This document shows positions 39,308 to 47,681 of a stretch of 64,000 nucleotides of DNA, piece after piece. The stretch comes from a virus. Under the pieces are notes generated by a model. The model saw nothing but the letters and a program-made list of their open reading frames with translations, made no database searches and was not told the origin of the DNA. Location: positions 124,001 to 188,000 of the IMG/VR virus record IMGVR_UViG_3300027893_000003, one strand, 5' to 3'. A program made the position numbers and the translations under genes. Position 1 is the stretch's first letter. Each line of letters starts with the position of its first letter.

Positions 39308-39616
39308 ATGTTTAAACTTAGACACGTGGTGCTCACAGCAGTAGCTGTTGCCGCATGGATAACTGGACTGTTATCAATGTTTGTTGGTTCAGTCATTGGT
39401 CTCCTTATCCATGTAAGTAGACTGGGATACTATTGGTATAGTATTACAGTCATTTCGATATTATGTGGAATATCACTAATAATTGTTTCCACAAAAGTGT
39501 ACATAAAGTACCATAATAAGTTAGAATTATTAAGAATCGAAGCAGAGATTGATTTGGAACTTTCGGATATCGGACTAATAGACAGCAAATCCGAAGGCCG
39601 TTCTTCCTATAATTAG
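39308..39616 (+). CDS. Two-segment membrane protein, 102 aa
   Basis: Hydrophobic segments around VVLTAVAVAAWITGLLSMFV and ITVISILCGISLIIVSTKVY, then a cytoplasmic charged tail. GGGGAGAGGA precedes the ATG. Could be holin-like or a membrane receptor of the accessory group; no family recognised. Confidence 0.5.
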   Translation: MFKLRHVVLTAVAVAAWITGLLSMFVGSVIGLLIHVSRLGYYWYSITVISILCGISLIIVSTKVYIKYHNKLELLRIEAEIDLELSDIGLIDSKSEGRSSYN

Positions 39617-39654
39617 AGAGAGGCGCATATGAGAGATACACAGGAAACTCTAAT

Positions 39655-39800
39655 GGTAGGGGGAATGGCAACCGGAATGCTGGATGGTTGTTCTACCACC
39701 ATCCAAGACGGTCGGGAGGACTCTTTTCCAAAGTTGGCGGTCTTTCCTCCTTTCAACTGCCAATACCGTCTTTGGGTTCGATTCCCACCCCCTACCACCC
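39655..39800 (+). ncRNA. tRNA-like structured RNA with pseudoknot-forming insertion
   Basis: The 5' GTAGGGG (39656-39662) and 3' CCCCTAC (39789-39795) form a perfect 7-bp acceptor. Before the 3' arm stands a T-arm with loop TTCGATT and 4 of 5 stem pairs. Between them, instead of standard arms, are a 7-bp hairpin (39682-39688 with 39698-39704) whose loop holds TCT, and an 8-bp stem AAGACGGT/ACCGTCTT (39705-39712 with 39765-39772). That stem encloses crossing helices GGAGGA/TCCTCC and TTGGC/GCCAA. A terminator follows 5 nt later. A 57-codon frame (39630-39803) overlaps and is the alternative explanation. Confidence 0.5.
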
Positions 39801-39805
39801 TTTAG

Positions 39806-39838
39806 AAAAAAAGGTACTCGTTATGAGTACTTTTTTTT
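39806..39838 (+). terminator. Intrinsic terminator after the tRNA-like RNA
   Basis: A7 G GTACTC pairs with GAGTAC T8. It separates this RNA from the repeat array 18 nt further on. Confidence 0.8.
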
Positions 39839-39849
39839 AGTAATTTATT

Positions 39850-41383
39850 CTGCAAAGTGAACCATCGTGAAACAGATTACCTGAGCGAGAGAGTGAACCA
39901 AAGGAGAGAAATAGGAACCCTCCTAACCTCAGTGAACCTAACTTTATCAGTATCTAAACAGAATGAGTGAACCATGCATCCAGAAAAATTCATACCCGCC
40001 GAGTGAACCTGTGGTACAATTAATCCAATCAGTCTAGTGAACCAAGATAAAGAAGTATCTAAGAATCTTAAGTGAACCAAAATTGAGCAGAAATCAAATG
40101 ACGAAAGTGAACCAGTAGTGATCAAAAAACTCAGACGTGGCGAGTGAATCAGAAGTGAGGATAATAACCAGAAAACGGGAATGAACCGGTCTGGGCGAGA
40201 AAACCATTCAAGGAAAGTGTAAAAAACCAGTCGGTGCAGGGCACCTTAGAGTGTACCAATCCGAAATTAGTGTGAACCAAGCGAGGCCAGAAGACCAGGA
40301 TTTTTGAGTGGACCGTTTTGGCGAAGTAACCCATCGTTGGAAAGTGAACCAGATAAAGACACAAAAAATCATCATTGTTAAGTGAACCATAGCATATCAG
40401 GTAACCGATGCAAGGAGTGTACCTACGTTGGCTAGAAAATCCCGTACATGAAAGTGAACCAAAGTCTACAGCTAAACCATTATAGTCCAGTGAACCAATA
40501 AGCCCGGAGAAAACCTGGGAGCTGCAGTGAACCAGTTGAAGGCAGTTATTCATGATGACTGAGTGAACCCAAAAAGTCATGCAAACCCATTTTTCAAAGT
40601 GAACCAACGACGAAAAAAATCTAATATGATAAAGTGGACCATTCCCCTGTAATAATTCACATTCACCAAGTGAACCACCCAGCAACAGAAACCCAGTGCG
40701 CCGGAGTGAACCAATCTAAGGAAAAAAACCAATTTTTGAATAGTGAACCAACAGGGAGCAGAGGAATCCAGCGACACGGAGTGGACCATAAAATGTCAGA
40801 AACCCAAAAATTTGAGTGAACCAAGTGGGGGAGATTAACCTGAAAAAAGAGTGAACCGTCCTCTCGCAGAAACCCAGCGCGTTGGAGTGGACCAAGTTAC
40901 GTAGTAAAAACCCAATTGCCGAGTGAACCCGGAATGGATAAACAACCTAAGACGATAAGTGAACCAGGTGGGGGAGAATATTCCGAAGAAAAAAGTGAAC
41001 CTAGAATTGGGAGAAATCCTGTGGGTGTTAGTAAACCATGTAATTACAGCAACCCATTTCTATAAAGTGGACCTTCAAGCACAAAAAAATCAGAACTCAA
41101 AAGTGAACCGTATTGGCAAGGAAAAACCATTTGTTGGCAGTGAACCATCATTTGATAAAATTCAAACATCCGGAGTGAACCAGAAGTCCGCAGTATCCAA
41201 CGAACATGAGTGAACCTATATCTCTTAAAAAATCTAGAAGAAAAAGTGTACCAAGGAATAAGAAAAATCAATAAATTGTAGTGTACCAAGAGAAGCGTGT
41301 TTCCGATTCCAAAGAATCGAGACGTACCGGCACGTAGAGTGAACCATCGAATTAAAGAATCCCATATATATATAGTGAACCAA
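39850..41383 (+). repeat. TIGR-type array: about 43 units of 36 nt with two short boxes and two spacers
   Basis: The octamer AGTGAACC (variants AGTGGACC, AGTGTACC) recurs about 43 times, almost always at 34-39 nt intervals (commonly 35-37). Examples of the G position: 40851, 40887, 40923, 40959, 40995, 41031, 41067, 41103. Halfway between copies lies a second weaker box ending in AAAxCC or AAATC. Each box is followed by a variable 9-10 nt stretch that differs from unit to unit. This repeat-spacerA-repeat-spacerB design with 36-nt period is that reported for TIGR arrays, whose 36-nt tigRNAs carry two guides. One unit is shortened to 21 nt (40251-40272) and one interval near the end is 58 nt (41281-41339). 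The last box overlaps the ribosome site of the tas-like gene. Confidence 0.85.
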
Positions 41384-41394
41384 GGAGAAGTGTT

Positions 41395-42558
41395 ATGGCT
41401 AAGGAAGTTTTAGAACCTATAAAATCAATCGCAGATGTTTTCAAGGGCAGAGGTTTTAGCATACCTGTGCAACCTGTACCTGAGTTGTGGAGTCCAAAGA
41501 TTGAATTGAGAGGATTAATTAGAGGATATGACGATATTCAGAGGGATAGGATCAGGATGGGAAATAGGATTCTTGGTAATCTATATCGTCGCTTTGGACT
41601 AAAACCGGGAGAAAAGAAAGAAGGTCTTTATGGTCTCCCAAAAGAGTTAATGGGACTTATCTCTAGAGAATACAAGAGAATCACTGACGGTGTTGTGATA
41701 AACATGAAAGAGATTCCTAAGATTATGAAGGATGCACACCCTGGTATAATCTCTGGTGAAATTATGTTTATATTTGTTGACACCTATATATCTCTTGTCA
41801 AACAGGAGTACAAGATCAATAAGCAAATTGAGAAATTTCTTGATGAGTTTCCAATCTGGACAGAATTCCTGAAAGGACTTGAAGGAGTTGGTCCTACAAT
41901 GGGCGGCGTTCTTGTGAGCGAACTTGATCCTCATAGGGCAAACCATGTCACCGCATTTTGGAGTTATGCTGGTCTTGACGTGGTATGGACTCTAGATGAG
42001 ATCGAAGGTGAAGAGGTTGTCAGAGGAGAAGGTAGAAGTAAGAAATCTCACCACTTAGTCGATAGGGAATATACAGATAAGTCTGGTAAAACCAAAACAA
42101 AGAAGAGTATAACATATTCCCCATACCTAAAAACAAAACTCCATGTCCTGGCAACCAGTTTCCTTCGTAAGCAAGATAATATTTATTCACCTATTTTCTA
42201 TGATTACAGAACTAGAATGCAGGGAAGAAGGGAGTTCTTCATAAGAGCTCTAAGGCAAAAACAAATCCTCTATAAAAAAGACCCCCATGATTCTGAGGGA
42301 ACCCTGACCATTAACTCTGAGAAATATGAGTTATGTAAGAAATGGTTGGCAAAACAGAAAAAACAACCAACTCTAAAAGAAGCAAAGAAGTTTGTCTTGA
42401 GTAATATCATAAGCGATAACCATATAAAGAATATGAGTATTCGCTATATGCTCAAAATATTTCTTCTTGACTTCTGGAGGAAGTGGAGGGAGTTAGAAGG
42501 ACTACCGATATCCGCTCCATATGAAGAAGAAAAATTGGGTATCGTACATTCTAGGTGA
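41395..42558 (+). CDS. Tas-like protein: Nop/IS110-type domain, no visible nuclease, 387 aa
   Basis: Residues 150-200 (FLKGLEGVGPTMGGVLVSEL then DPHRANHVTAFWSYAGLDVV) match the helix-hairpin domain shared by IS110-family transposases (Transposase_20) and Nop-like RNA-binding proteins. The C-terminus (PYLKTKLHVLATSFLRKQDN, IRYMLKIFLLDFWRKWRELE) continues the same family. There is no DEDD/RuvC N-terminus and no HNH Cys pairs, so it resembles a nuclease-less Tas protein. The N-terminal 100 residues are helical. The 36-nt array abuts the start codon (AGGAGAAGTGTTATG). Likely partner of the tigRNAs; effector activity unknown. Confidence 0.8.
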   Translation: MAKEVLEPIKSIADVFKGRGFSIPVQPVPELWSPKIELRGLIRGYDDIQRDRIRMGNRILGNLYRRFGLKPGEKKEGLYGLPKELMGLISREYKRITDGVVINMKEIPKIMKDAHPGIISGEIMFIFVDTYISLVKQEYKINKQIEKFLDEFPIWTEFLKGLEGVGPTMGGVLVSELDPHRANHVTAFWSYAGLDVVWTLDEIEGEEVVRGEGRSKKSHHLVDREYTDKSGKTKTKKSITYSPYLKTKLHVLATSFLRKQDNIYSPIFYDYRTRMQGRREFFIRALRQKQILYKKDPHDSEGTLTINSEKYELCKKWLAKQKKQPTLKEAKKFVLSNIISDNHIKNMSIRYMLKIFLLDFWRKWRELEGLPISAPYEEEKLGIVHSR

Positions 42559-42580
42559 GTCACCATTTCTCACTTTCCTT

Positions 42581-42620
42581 AAAGACCCCAAGTTATTAAT
42601 ATACTTGAGGTCTTTTTTTT
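42581..42620 (+). terminator. Intrinsic terminator after the tas-like gene
   Basis: AAAGACC pairs with GGTCTTT, with inner AAGT/ACTT, then eight T. Confidence 0.85.
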
Positions 42621-42641
42621 GGTTATATAAAAAACCTCCTG

Positions 42642-42658
42642 CTATATATATAACTTAT
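42642..42658 (+). promoter_or_regulatory. Candidate rightward phage promoter (CTATATATATAACTTAT)
   Basis: Matches the rightward motif and lies 52 nt before the ATG at 42694, right after a terminator. Confidence 0.45.
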
Positions 42659-42693
42659 TAAGATAAAACATTTTGGAAAGGAGGTTATTATTT

Positions 42694-42996
42694 ATGAAGT
42701 ACGTATGTGTAAAATGTAAATATACTTGGTCGGTTAACGTTGAGAATCATAGCCTCGTCAAAATATTCCTTCTTAATCTGCAAGAAAAATGGATAAATAA
42801 GATTTTTACCAAAGGCAATAATAACCACCATCTATCAGGAGGTCTCTGTGATCAATGTATCACTGACTATGTACGAGCAAAGCAGATAAAGAACGGATTC
42901 GAAGATTGCTTCAAACGAGCTGTCGAGGTGTGTGGAAGAGATGATTGTAACTACCACGATCTTTGCTGTCGTGGGTTAGGGAAAAAGGAGGGGTAA
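42694..42996 (+). CDS. Zinc-binding hypothetical protein, 100 aa
   Basis: CVKCKYTW at the N-terminus and CDQCITDY at mid-chain form a split zinc-ribbon. The C-terminal VCGRDDCNYHDLCCRG is a second Cys cluster, similar to but not matching the C-x2-C-x5-C-x3-C family. Start at ATG 42694: AAGGAGG lies upstream, inside the longer TTG-started frame. Confidence 0.6.
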   Translation: MKYVCVKCKYTWSVNVENHSLVKIFLLNLQEKWINKIFTKGNNNHHLSGGLCDQCITDYVRAKQIKNGFEDCFKRAVEVCGRDDCNYHDLCCRGLGKKEG

Positions 42997-42999
42997 CCT

Positions 43000-43353
43000 A
43001 TGCTTACAAAAAAAGAAGCCGCTTTGGCAGTCGTTGGTGAATTCTGTCTCAATAAAAGAATGGGACCTGAGGACTTAACAGATGAGCATGTATATTTATC
43101 GTCAAAACTCGCTGTTGCTATGGAGTACCTCAATTTAATTAAAAGCGATGAAGCAAAGAAGCATGCAGCAACTCGTGGAGGAACTCTAGATAAGGTGGTC
43201 CTATATTACTTTTCAGACAGCGGTGTAAAGACTCTAAGTTTTAGAGAAATCTTCGATCTCTTACCCGAGGATAACAAGAAATCAAAAATTGAATGGAAAA
43301 ACGTCAAACCCGATAAGGAGACCGGTGTTATCAGATGGAGGGATATCAAATGA
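43000..43353 (+). CDS. Hypothetical protein, 117 aa
   Basis: Charged soluble protein (LTKKEAALAVVGEFCLNKRM, SFREIFDLLPEDNKKSKIEW). A ribosome site (GGAGGGGTAACCT) precedes the ATG. It overlaps the next small gene by 4 nt (ATGA). Function unknown. Confidence 0.55.
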   Translation: MLTKKEAALAVVGEFCLNKRMGPEDLTDEHVYLSSKLAVAMEYLNLIKSDEAKKHAATRGGTLDKVVLYYFSDSGVKTLSFREIFDLLPEDNKKSKIEWKNVKPDKETGVIRWRDIK

Positions 43354-43490
43354 AAACATTAAAGGGATTAATTGCCACTTTGGTTTCCCTCCTCCTTATC
43401 CTTATCATCTTGGGTTTTAGATTAATAACCTGGTTTTGGGATGCAAGTCCCCCAGAAATCGAAATTTCAGAAATAGAAAGGAGGATCTAA
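43350..43490 (+). CDS. Small membrane peptide, 46 aa
   Basis: ATGA overlap with the gene before and TAATG overlap with the gene after show tight translational coupling. One transmembrane helix (LIATLVSLLLILIILGF) and a short acidic tail. The site GGAGGG precedes it. Perhaps a toxin-sized or lysis-related peptide; not testable from sequence. Confidence 0.55.
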   Translation: MKTLKGLIATLVSLLLILIILGFRLITWFWDASPPEIEISEIERRI

Positions 43491-43669
43491 TGAAGTATCT
43501 TGCAGTTTATCTTCCTTTAATATTAATGGTGTGCTGCTTTCTATTGGCCTGGTTTTCTACAGAGGAGAAAAAGGAAGAGGTTGAGGAAAAACCAATTTCC
43601 CCTAAAGTCGCCTTCATTAAAGAGAGTATGATTCCTTGGAGGAGACAGGGAGGAACATGGAAAGACTAA
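43490..43669 (+). CDS. Small membrane protein with charged tail, 59 aa
   Basis: Start at ATG 43490, overlapping the previous stop, with AAAGGAGG upstream. One membrane segment with two Cys (LPLILMVCCFLLAWF) and an EEKKEEVEEK tail. The longer in-frame opening upstream is rejected because it would cross the previous gene. Confidence 0.55.
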   Translation: MKYLAVYLPLILMVCCFLLAWFSTEEKKEEVEEKPISPKVAFIKESMIPWRRQGGTWKD

Positions 43670-43676
43670 AAAACGA

Positions 43677-43716
43677 AAAAATAACCCCCGAGTGTGAATC
43701 ACCCGAGGGTTATTTT
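43677..43716. terminator. Bidirectional terminator between the accessory and head operons
   Basis: AATAACCC pairs with GGGTTATT; T-runs follow on both strands, so it can end the rightward small-gene operon and the leftward capsid operon. Confidence 0.75.
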
Positions 43717-43737
43717 TGTTGTTATTTTTTTGTCGAA

Positions 43738-45192
43738 TTACGCTCCAATTGTCAGTGTAGCAATACCCAGTGGCCTGACCAACGAAGTCGCATAACGACT
43801 CAAGATGGTCAGAGATGGAGTATATCCAAGTGGGTATGGATGCAACACGGCAGGAACGTATGGACAGTAGTAGTAGACAACCTTCAGTTCTTCCACTGGT
43901 TTGTAAACGATGACCATGGTACCTTGTGGAACAACGGCACTGGTTAGAACTCGCCACTTGCCACCTGCAACAGTAGCAGAGCGATAGCCGAAGTCACCGT
44001 CAACAGTTGAGGTTCCAGTGTAATTGAAAGTCTGAATATCTTCCAGAATAGCAACATCAAGCGGGTTGGCCGCAATGGTGTTACCTGCTTCAATATTAGT
44101 GTCTGTGTAGATCTGGGCAGACAGCACATTCAGAACTGGAATAATATTCTCATGCCAATACTTAGTACCCCAAGTATATCCTACAGGTGGAGTACGGTTG
44201 AAGGTATCCTGGTGAGTTGCTGGGTTCAGCCTTGTGTTGCCCGTAATCAAGGCATTGATAATCTCCCTATCAATGTCAAGGGCGATCTGTTGACCAAGGA
44301 TATTGACGATTTCAGCCTGCATGGACAGATCAAACAGAGCTCTCATGTCCTGCTCCATATTAATCGTCCAGTTTGCAGAGATCTGGCGATCCCTAGCATA
44401 GAGGCGTACCTTGTCAACATTCAGCTTGACGTATGGATTTACCCTATTCTCTTCAAGTGAAGTAGTGCAGGTAAACCTGATAACGGTGACAACTCCAGTA
44501 GCACTGGAAATGTCAACAGTACCATTGAGATAGTCAACTTTACCGGAGATTACGTCATCACCAACACCAGTGACTGTTACTCCGCCAGAGAAGTGACCCT
44601 CAACGGCAGGGATGATTGAAACTTCGGTCCAAGCAGTACCATCCGCGCTAACAGCGGTGATTTCGAAGTCACGTTCAATGTGAACTTCTGTGCTGGTTAG
44701 ACCGATCAATGCCAGGACATCGTATGCCTTACTTGGAACAGGCATCGTGGCTGCCACAGGAGTACCAACAGCTGGACCCTGCGAAATATCAGTGGCCTGC
44801 GCGGGTGCTGGGTACCCAGTTGCGTCACCATGTCTGTAAAAGGTGGCGGTCAAGAAGGCCTTGATTGTTTCCGGTTTGTCCATCGGCGAAACAGTGATAA
44901 GTTCCTTAGCGATCAGCTTCGGATAAAACACGCGCAGAATTGGCAGAGTCAAAGTTTCATATGGGTTGATCTGAAACATTGAATTTTCCAGGAGGTTGAT
45001 CCTGGTGTTCTCAGCCAATTGTAGGAAGTTCTTGCGGTCTTTCTTATCCTCAATGGACTCAGCAAGACTTGTAACATAAGCCTCAAACGCGGAATCATCT
45101 ACAAGTACGGCCTTCAGATTTCCAGGTTTTGATGGATCAATACCGGAAATCTTCTTCGTAGTCCTGTAGCATTCCATTAAGAGTTCTTTCAT
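43738..45192 (-). CDS. Major capsid protein, T4 gp23-like, 484 aa
   Basis: N-terminal ENSMFQINPYETLTLPILRV and ITVSPMDKPETIKAFLTATF and central ARDRQISANWTINMEQDMRA, AEIVNILGQQIALDIDREII are typical of T4-like HK97-fold capsid subunits. A beta-rich insertion (about residues 150-235, SGGVTVTGVGDD) is absent from T4 gp23 and may be a surface decoration domain. A cleavage site for the prohead protease was not identified. AAGGAGG precedes the ATG. Higher G+C than neighbours, which fits high expression. Confidence 0.85.
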   Translation of the reverse strand: MKELLMECYRTTKKISGIDPSKPGNLKAVLVDDSAFEAYVTSLAESIEDKKDRKNFLQLAENTRINLLENSMFQINPYETLTLPILRVFYPKLIAKELITVSPMDKPETIKAFLTATFYRHGDATGYPAPAQATDISQGPAVGTPVAATMPVPSKAYDVLALIGLTSTEVHIERDFEITAVSADGTAWTEVSIIPAVEGHFSGGVTVTGVGDDVISGKVDYLNGTVDISSATGVVTVIRFTCTTSLEENRVNPYVKLNVDKVRLYARDRQISANWTINMEQDMRALFDLSMQAEIVNILGQQIALDIDREIINALITGNTRLNPATHQDTFNRTPPVGYTWGTKYWHENIIPVLNVLSAQIYTDTNIEAGNTIAANPLDVAILEDIQTFNYTGTSTVDGDFGYRSATVAGGKWRVLTSAVVPQGTMVIVYKPVEELKVVYYYCPYVPAVLHPYPLGYTPSLTILSRYATSLVRPLGIATLTIGA

Positions 45193-45222
45193 ATACTACC
45201 TCCTTGTCTCATTAATGTAGTC

Positions 45223-45639
45223 CTACACTCTTGAAAATCTCTTACTTACCATATTTGTTATTTCTCTCAACTGATGATTTAACTTTTCCTCTGATAAATT
45301 ATCGACTATTTTTAAAAGAACCACCATCTGGTTCCTCATAGCCCCTTCATGAACTAACCCAGTTGAAACCAATTTTGCAATTCTTTCAACTAGAGTTTTC
45401 ACCTTCTTCTTTCTCTTGTGCTCCTTCATTAATTGTTCTAGTTCTTCTTTTTCTTTATAAATTCTTTTTCTGAGGTTTTTATAACGCTCCTTCAATTCCT
45501 CAAGTTGATTTGCCTTTTCTCGATAAATATCGTCGAGTAAAGGATGAACGCCCTCAACTATTTTTTCAGCAAGATGTAATTTCGATTTATTGATGTTTTT
45601 TAGATCAACGTCAGGAATTGAAGTTTCAACTATTTTCAT
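45223..45639 (-). CDS. Coiled-coil protein between protease and capsid, possible scaffold, 138 aa
   Basis: Long charged helices (LEELKERYKNLRKRIYKEKE) around the centre. In T4 the scaffold gp22 is encoded at this position, between gp21 and gp23. Overlaps the next coiled-coil gene by 4 nt. Role inferred from position and helical content. Confidence 0.5.
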   Translation of the reverse strand: MKIVETSIPDVDLKNINKSKLHLAEKIVEGVHPLLDDIYREKANQLEELKERYKNLRKRIYKEKEELEQLMKEHKRKKKVKTLVERIAKLVSTGLVHEGAMRNQMVVLLKIVDNLSEEKLNHQLREITNMVSKRFSRV

Positions 45640-45950
45640 AGTTCACTTCCTAAAGATTCGAGAAGCATTTCTCTGAGACTCATCGTCTCTTCTTCGATAT
45701 TAGATATTTTTTCAGTTACTTCGGTTCTAATTTTCGTTGCTTCTTTTAGAAGGTTCTCTTGTTTAGTAACCTTCTTTTGTTGAATTTCAACTTGGTTTTC
45801 AACTGACTGCAGTTTTTCCCGTGCTTGAAAATTTTCATCATTCATACAAATTAGGAAAATTCTGTCTACGACTTCCGAGATAAAGTTCTCGGAGGATGGA
45901 TTTTTGTTTTGTTCTAACTTTTTACCTAAACTAGTTTTTTTAATTTGCAT
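45636..45950 (-). CDS. Coiled-coil protein, possible scaffold component, 104 aa
   Basis: Strong heptad pattern (QVEIQQKKVTKQENLLKEAT). It lies between the prohead protease and the second coiled-coil gene. Both could be core proteins degraded on maturation, as for T4 gp22, gp67 and gp68 (established for T4, inferred here). Confidence 0.45.
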   Translation of the reverse strand: MQIKKTSLGKKLEQNKNPSSENFISEVVDRIFLICMNDENFQAREKLQSVENQVEIQQKKVTKQENLLKEATKIRTEVTEKISNIEEETMSLREMLLESLGSEL

Positions 45951-45963
45951 AAGCTAAATCCCC

Positions 45964-46003
45964 AGATTCTATCTAAGCGGAAAACAGTAGGAAGATAGAA
46001 TCT
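45964..46003. other. 11-bp inverted repeat after the protease gene
   Basis: AGATTCTATCT (45964-45974) and AGATAGAATCT (45993-46003) pair perfectly, but no T-run follows on the minus strand. It may be an RNA processing site or attenuator between the protease and the scaffold genes. Confidence 0.45.
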
Positions 46004-46671
46004 TATACCCAAGTCTTGAAGAATTGAATCATTCGAGTCTCAACTAATTTATCAAAATAATTTGCTAAATAACAAGTACCGTCTGCTGTACAGACAGTTT
46101 CACAATCACAGTTTTCAATTAACAAAGATTTATTCTCAAACTTCATCTCTTTAAAGTCAACTACTGCAGATGAATGACTAGGTAGGGATACGGAGTCATA
46201 AGTAATGATCATTAACGGACCTTCAACCTCATTATATTCTCTCATCCTTTTTAAGGATGCCATTCCCCTCATACTCATTCCAATACCAGAACGATCTTTT
46301 AATAGACCTAAAAGGATTGCTCCGTTGGGAGTATTGGTCGTCTCTAATTCTCCTATTAGTTGCTTCCCCCTCCAATCATAATCACGAATTAGATGAGATA
46401 CCTCTTTTAGCATAACTGTTGTTTGTCTGACTTCATCAAACTGATTTCCTGTAGGAACCGGGTGATCTAACTCGCCCAAAAATGCGCGTCGACTCATACG
46501 ATTCTCAACTTCTTTCATTCCCTCAGCTAGGACAGCTTGTGGATATAACCTCTTATTCTGGTTGACTTGATCGGCAGTTTGAAGAACCATACGAAATATT
46601 GCTTTACCCGGTTCTTCTCTCATTAACTTAGCTTCTTGCATAATTGCACTTTCAATAAAAAAGTGTGACAT
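46003..46671 (-). CDS. Prohead core protease, T4 gp21-like, 222 aa
   Basis: NQNKRLYPQAVLAEGMKEVE, AFLGELDHPVPTGN (His), GIGMSMRGMASLKR (Ser) and LMIITYDSVSLPSHSSAV follow the gp21-type prohead protease family with its catalytic His and Ser. It would cleave scaffold and capsid N-termini during head maturation. A C-terminal ENCDCETVC stretch carries several Cys. Confidence 0.8.
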   Translation of the reverse strand: MSHFFIESAIMQEAKLMREEPGKAIFRMVLQTADQVNQNKRLYPQAVLAEGMKEVENRMSRRAFLGELDHPVPTGNQFDEVRQTTVMLKEVSHLIRDYDWRGKQLIGELETTNTPNGAILLGLLKDRSGIGMSMRGMASLKRMREYNEVEGPLMIITYDSVSLPSHSSAVVDFKEMKFENKSLLIENCDCETVCTADGTCYLANYFDKLVETRMIQFFKTWV

Positions 46672-46682
46672 AGCAGCACCTC

Positions 46683-47681
46683 TTATTTGCTTTTAAGCAT
46701 CTCCTTTGTAACATTAATATCTTTTACCGCCCAAGCATCCCAACAGAAATCATTGATATAATCATAAGAGAGATAACCGTAACCCTTTTCTCCCCAATTT
46801 GTTCCCCATGAATTCTTAAATTTAACTAATTTCTTTTTAGAATCATAACCAACGAGACATATGGCATGACCACCATAGAGGATATCTGATCTTGCTGGAT
46901 ATGGCACATATCCATCATTACCAACGAAGAATATCTCTTCATAGCAACCAATCCCAGCAACACATGGTCCAATATTACTCAATGTCCATTCAATCTGCTT
47001 TATGCCTTCTAGTCTATAATAGTGACCACACATAGTCCAAAGGGCAATCATTTTAGCCCACCTTTTTGGACTACCTAAAGTTCTATCACTATATGGCCAT
47101 GCTTTTTCAGGCGGAACTCCCATTTTTTGAAGAATCTTAAGAGCATATCTAAAACTTGTACCCTCTTGGTTTGGCCAAGCATCAATTTCTTTTGTCTTAT
47201 GATATAACCATTGCTCTGATAAATCGTAGTGTTTAGCTTTCCTTCTATATACCTTTCCCTTTATTATTTCATTAATATGTTCTTTTTGTTCTTGCCATTC
47301 TTTCATCGCAACAACTGCAAAACCAACGCAAGAACCTTTTTGACCTTGATCTTTTACTGGAGACATTTTACTTGTGTGATCTACGGATAGAGAATAAGAG
47401 AGTGGTTTATCAATAAGTTTAGAAATTCTATAATCTCTCATGTCAAGAGGGTCTGGTTTATAATTGAGAGAGTATGGAAATGACTGTGTTCTTTTTTTCT
47501 CGCCAGGTCTTTGAATTACCACAGGAATATCAATAATATAATTTGAAATACCTGCTGATCTCAATTGATTAAAAATTAAATCTCGGTTAAAATCATTAAG
47601 CTCTATTATACAGGGGGTTCTCACTTGACTGTGGCCCGTATTCAGGAGAAACCCTCTCTGGTTTATCCTCAATCTTGGCAT
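46683..47681 (-). CDS. Papain-like (C1A) cysteine peptidase with N-terminal head-protein domain, 332 aa
   Basis: Catalytic Cys in VKDQGQKGSCVGFAV, His in YGGHAICLVGYDS and Asn in KFKNSWGTNWGEKGYGY are all present, with the usual C1A spacing. The N-terminal 85 residues (NTGHSQVRTPCIIELNDFNR) match the small protein at 51159-51455 in the same operon. Start at MPRLRIN with GAGGAG upstream, overlapping the acidic protein gene by 86 nt. Location within the head gene cluster suggests a second maturation protease or a protein injected into the host. Confidence 0.8.
   Translation of the reverse strand: MPRLRINQRGFLLNTGHSQVRTPCIIELNDFNRDLIFNQLRSAGISNYIIDIPVVIQRPGEKKRTQSFPYSLNYKPDPLDMRDYRISKLIDKPLSYSLSVDHTSKMSPVKDQGQKGSCVGFAVVAMKEWQEQKEHINEIIKGKVYRRKAKHYDLSEQWLYHKTKEIDAWPNQEGTSFRYALKILQKMGVPPEKAWPYSDRTLGSPKRWAKMIALWTMCGHYYRLEGIKQIEWTLSNIGPCVAGIGCYEEIFFVGNDGYVPYPARSDILYGGHAICLVGYDSKKKLVKFKNSWGTNWGEKGYGYLSYDYINDFCWDAWAVKDINVTKEMLKSK

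Noticed and set aside
39630-39803. Plus-strand 57-codon frame with GAGAGAGG upstream
   Set aside because: It coincides almost exactly with the acceptor/T-arm pairing and nested stems. The protein would be of low complexity with no fold signal, so I kept it only as an alternative to the RNA.
40149-40789. Long minus-strand open frames across the repeat array (up to 178 codons)
   Set aside because: They arise from the regular AGTGAACC spacing (36 nt is divisible by 3) and translate to repetitive GSL/VHF-type sequence with no start signals.
39850-41383. CRISPR array
   Set aside because: The repeat boxes are only about 8 nt, variable, and alternate with 9-10 nt spacers at 36-nt period. No Cas gene is near, and the adjacent protein is Nop/IS110-like.
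41395-42558. Active IS110 insertion sequence
   Set aside because: The N-terminal DEDD/RuvC-like catalytic domain of IS110 transposases is missing and no element ends or target duplication are visible.
43636-43947. Plus-strand 103-codon frame reading into the capsid gene
   Set aside because: It crosses the bidirectional terminator and overlaps the 3' end of the capsid gene, with no homology.
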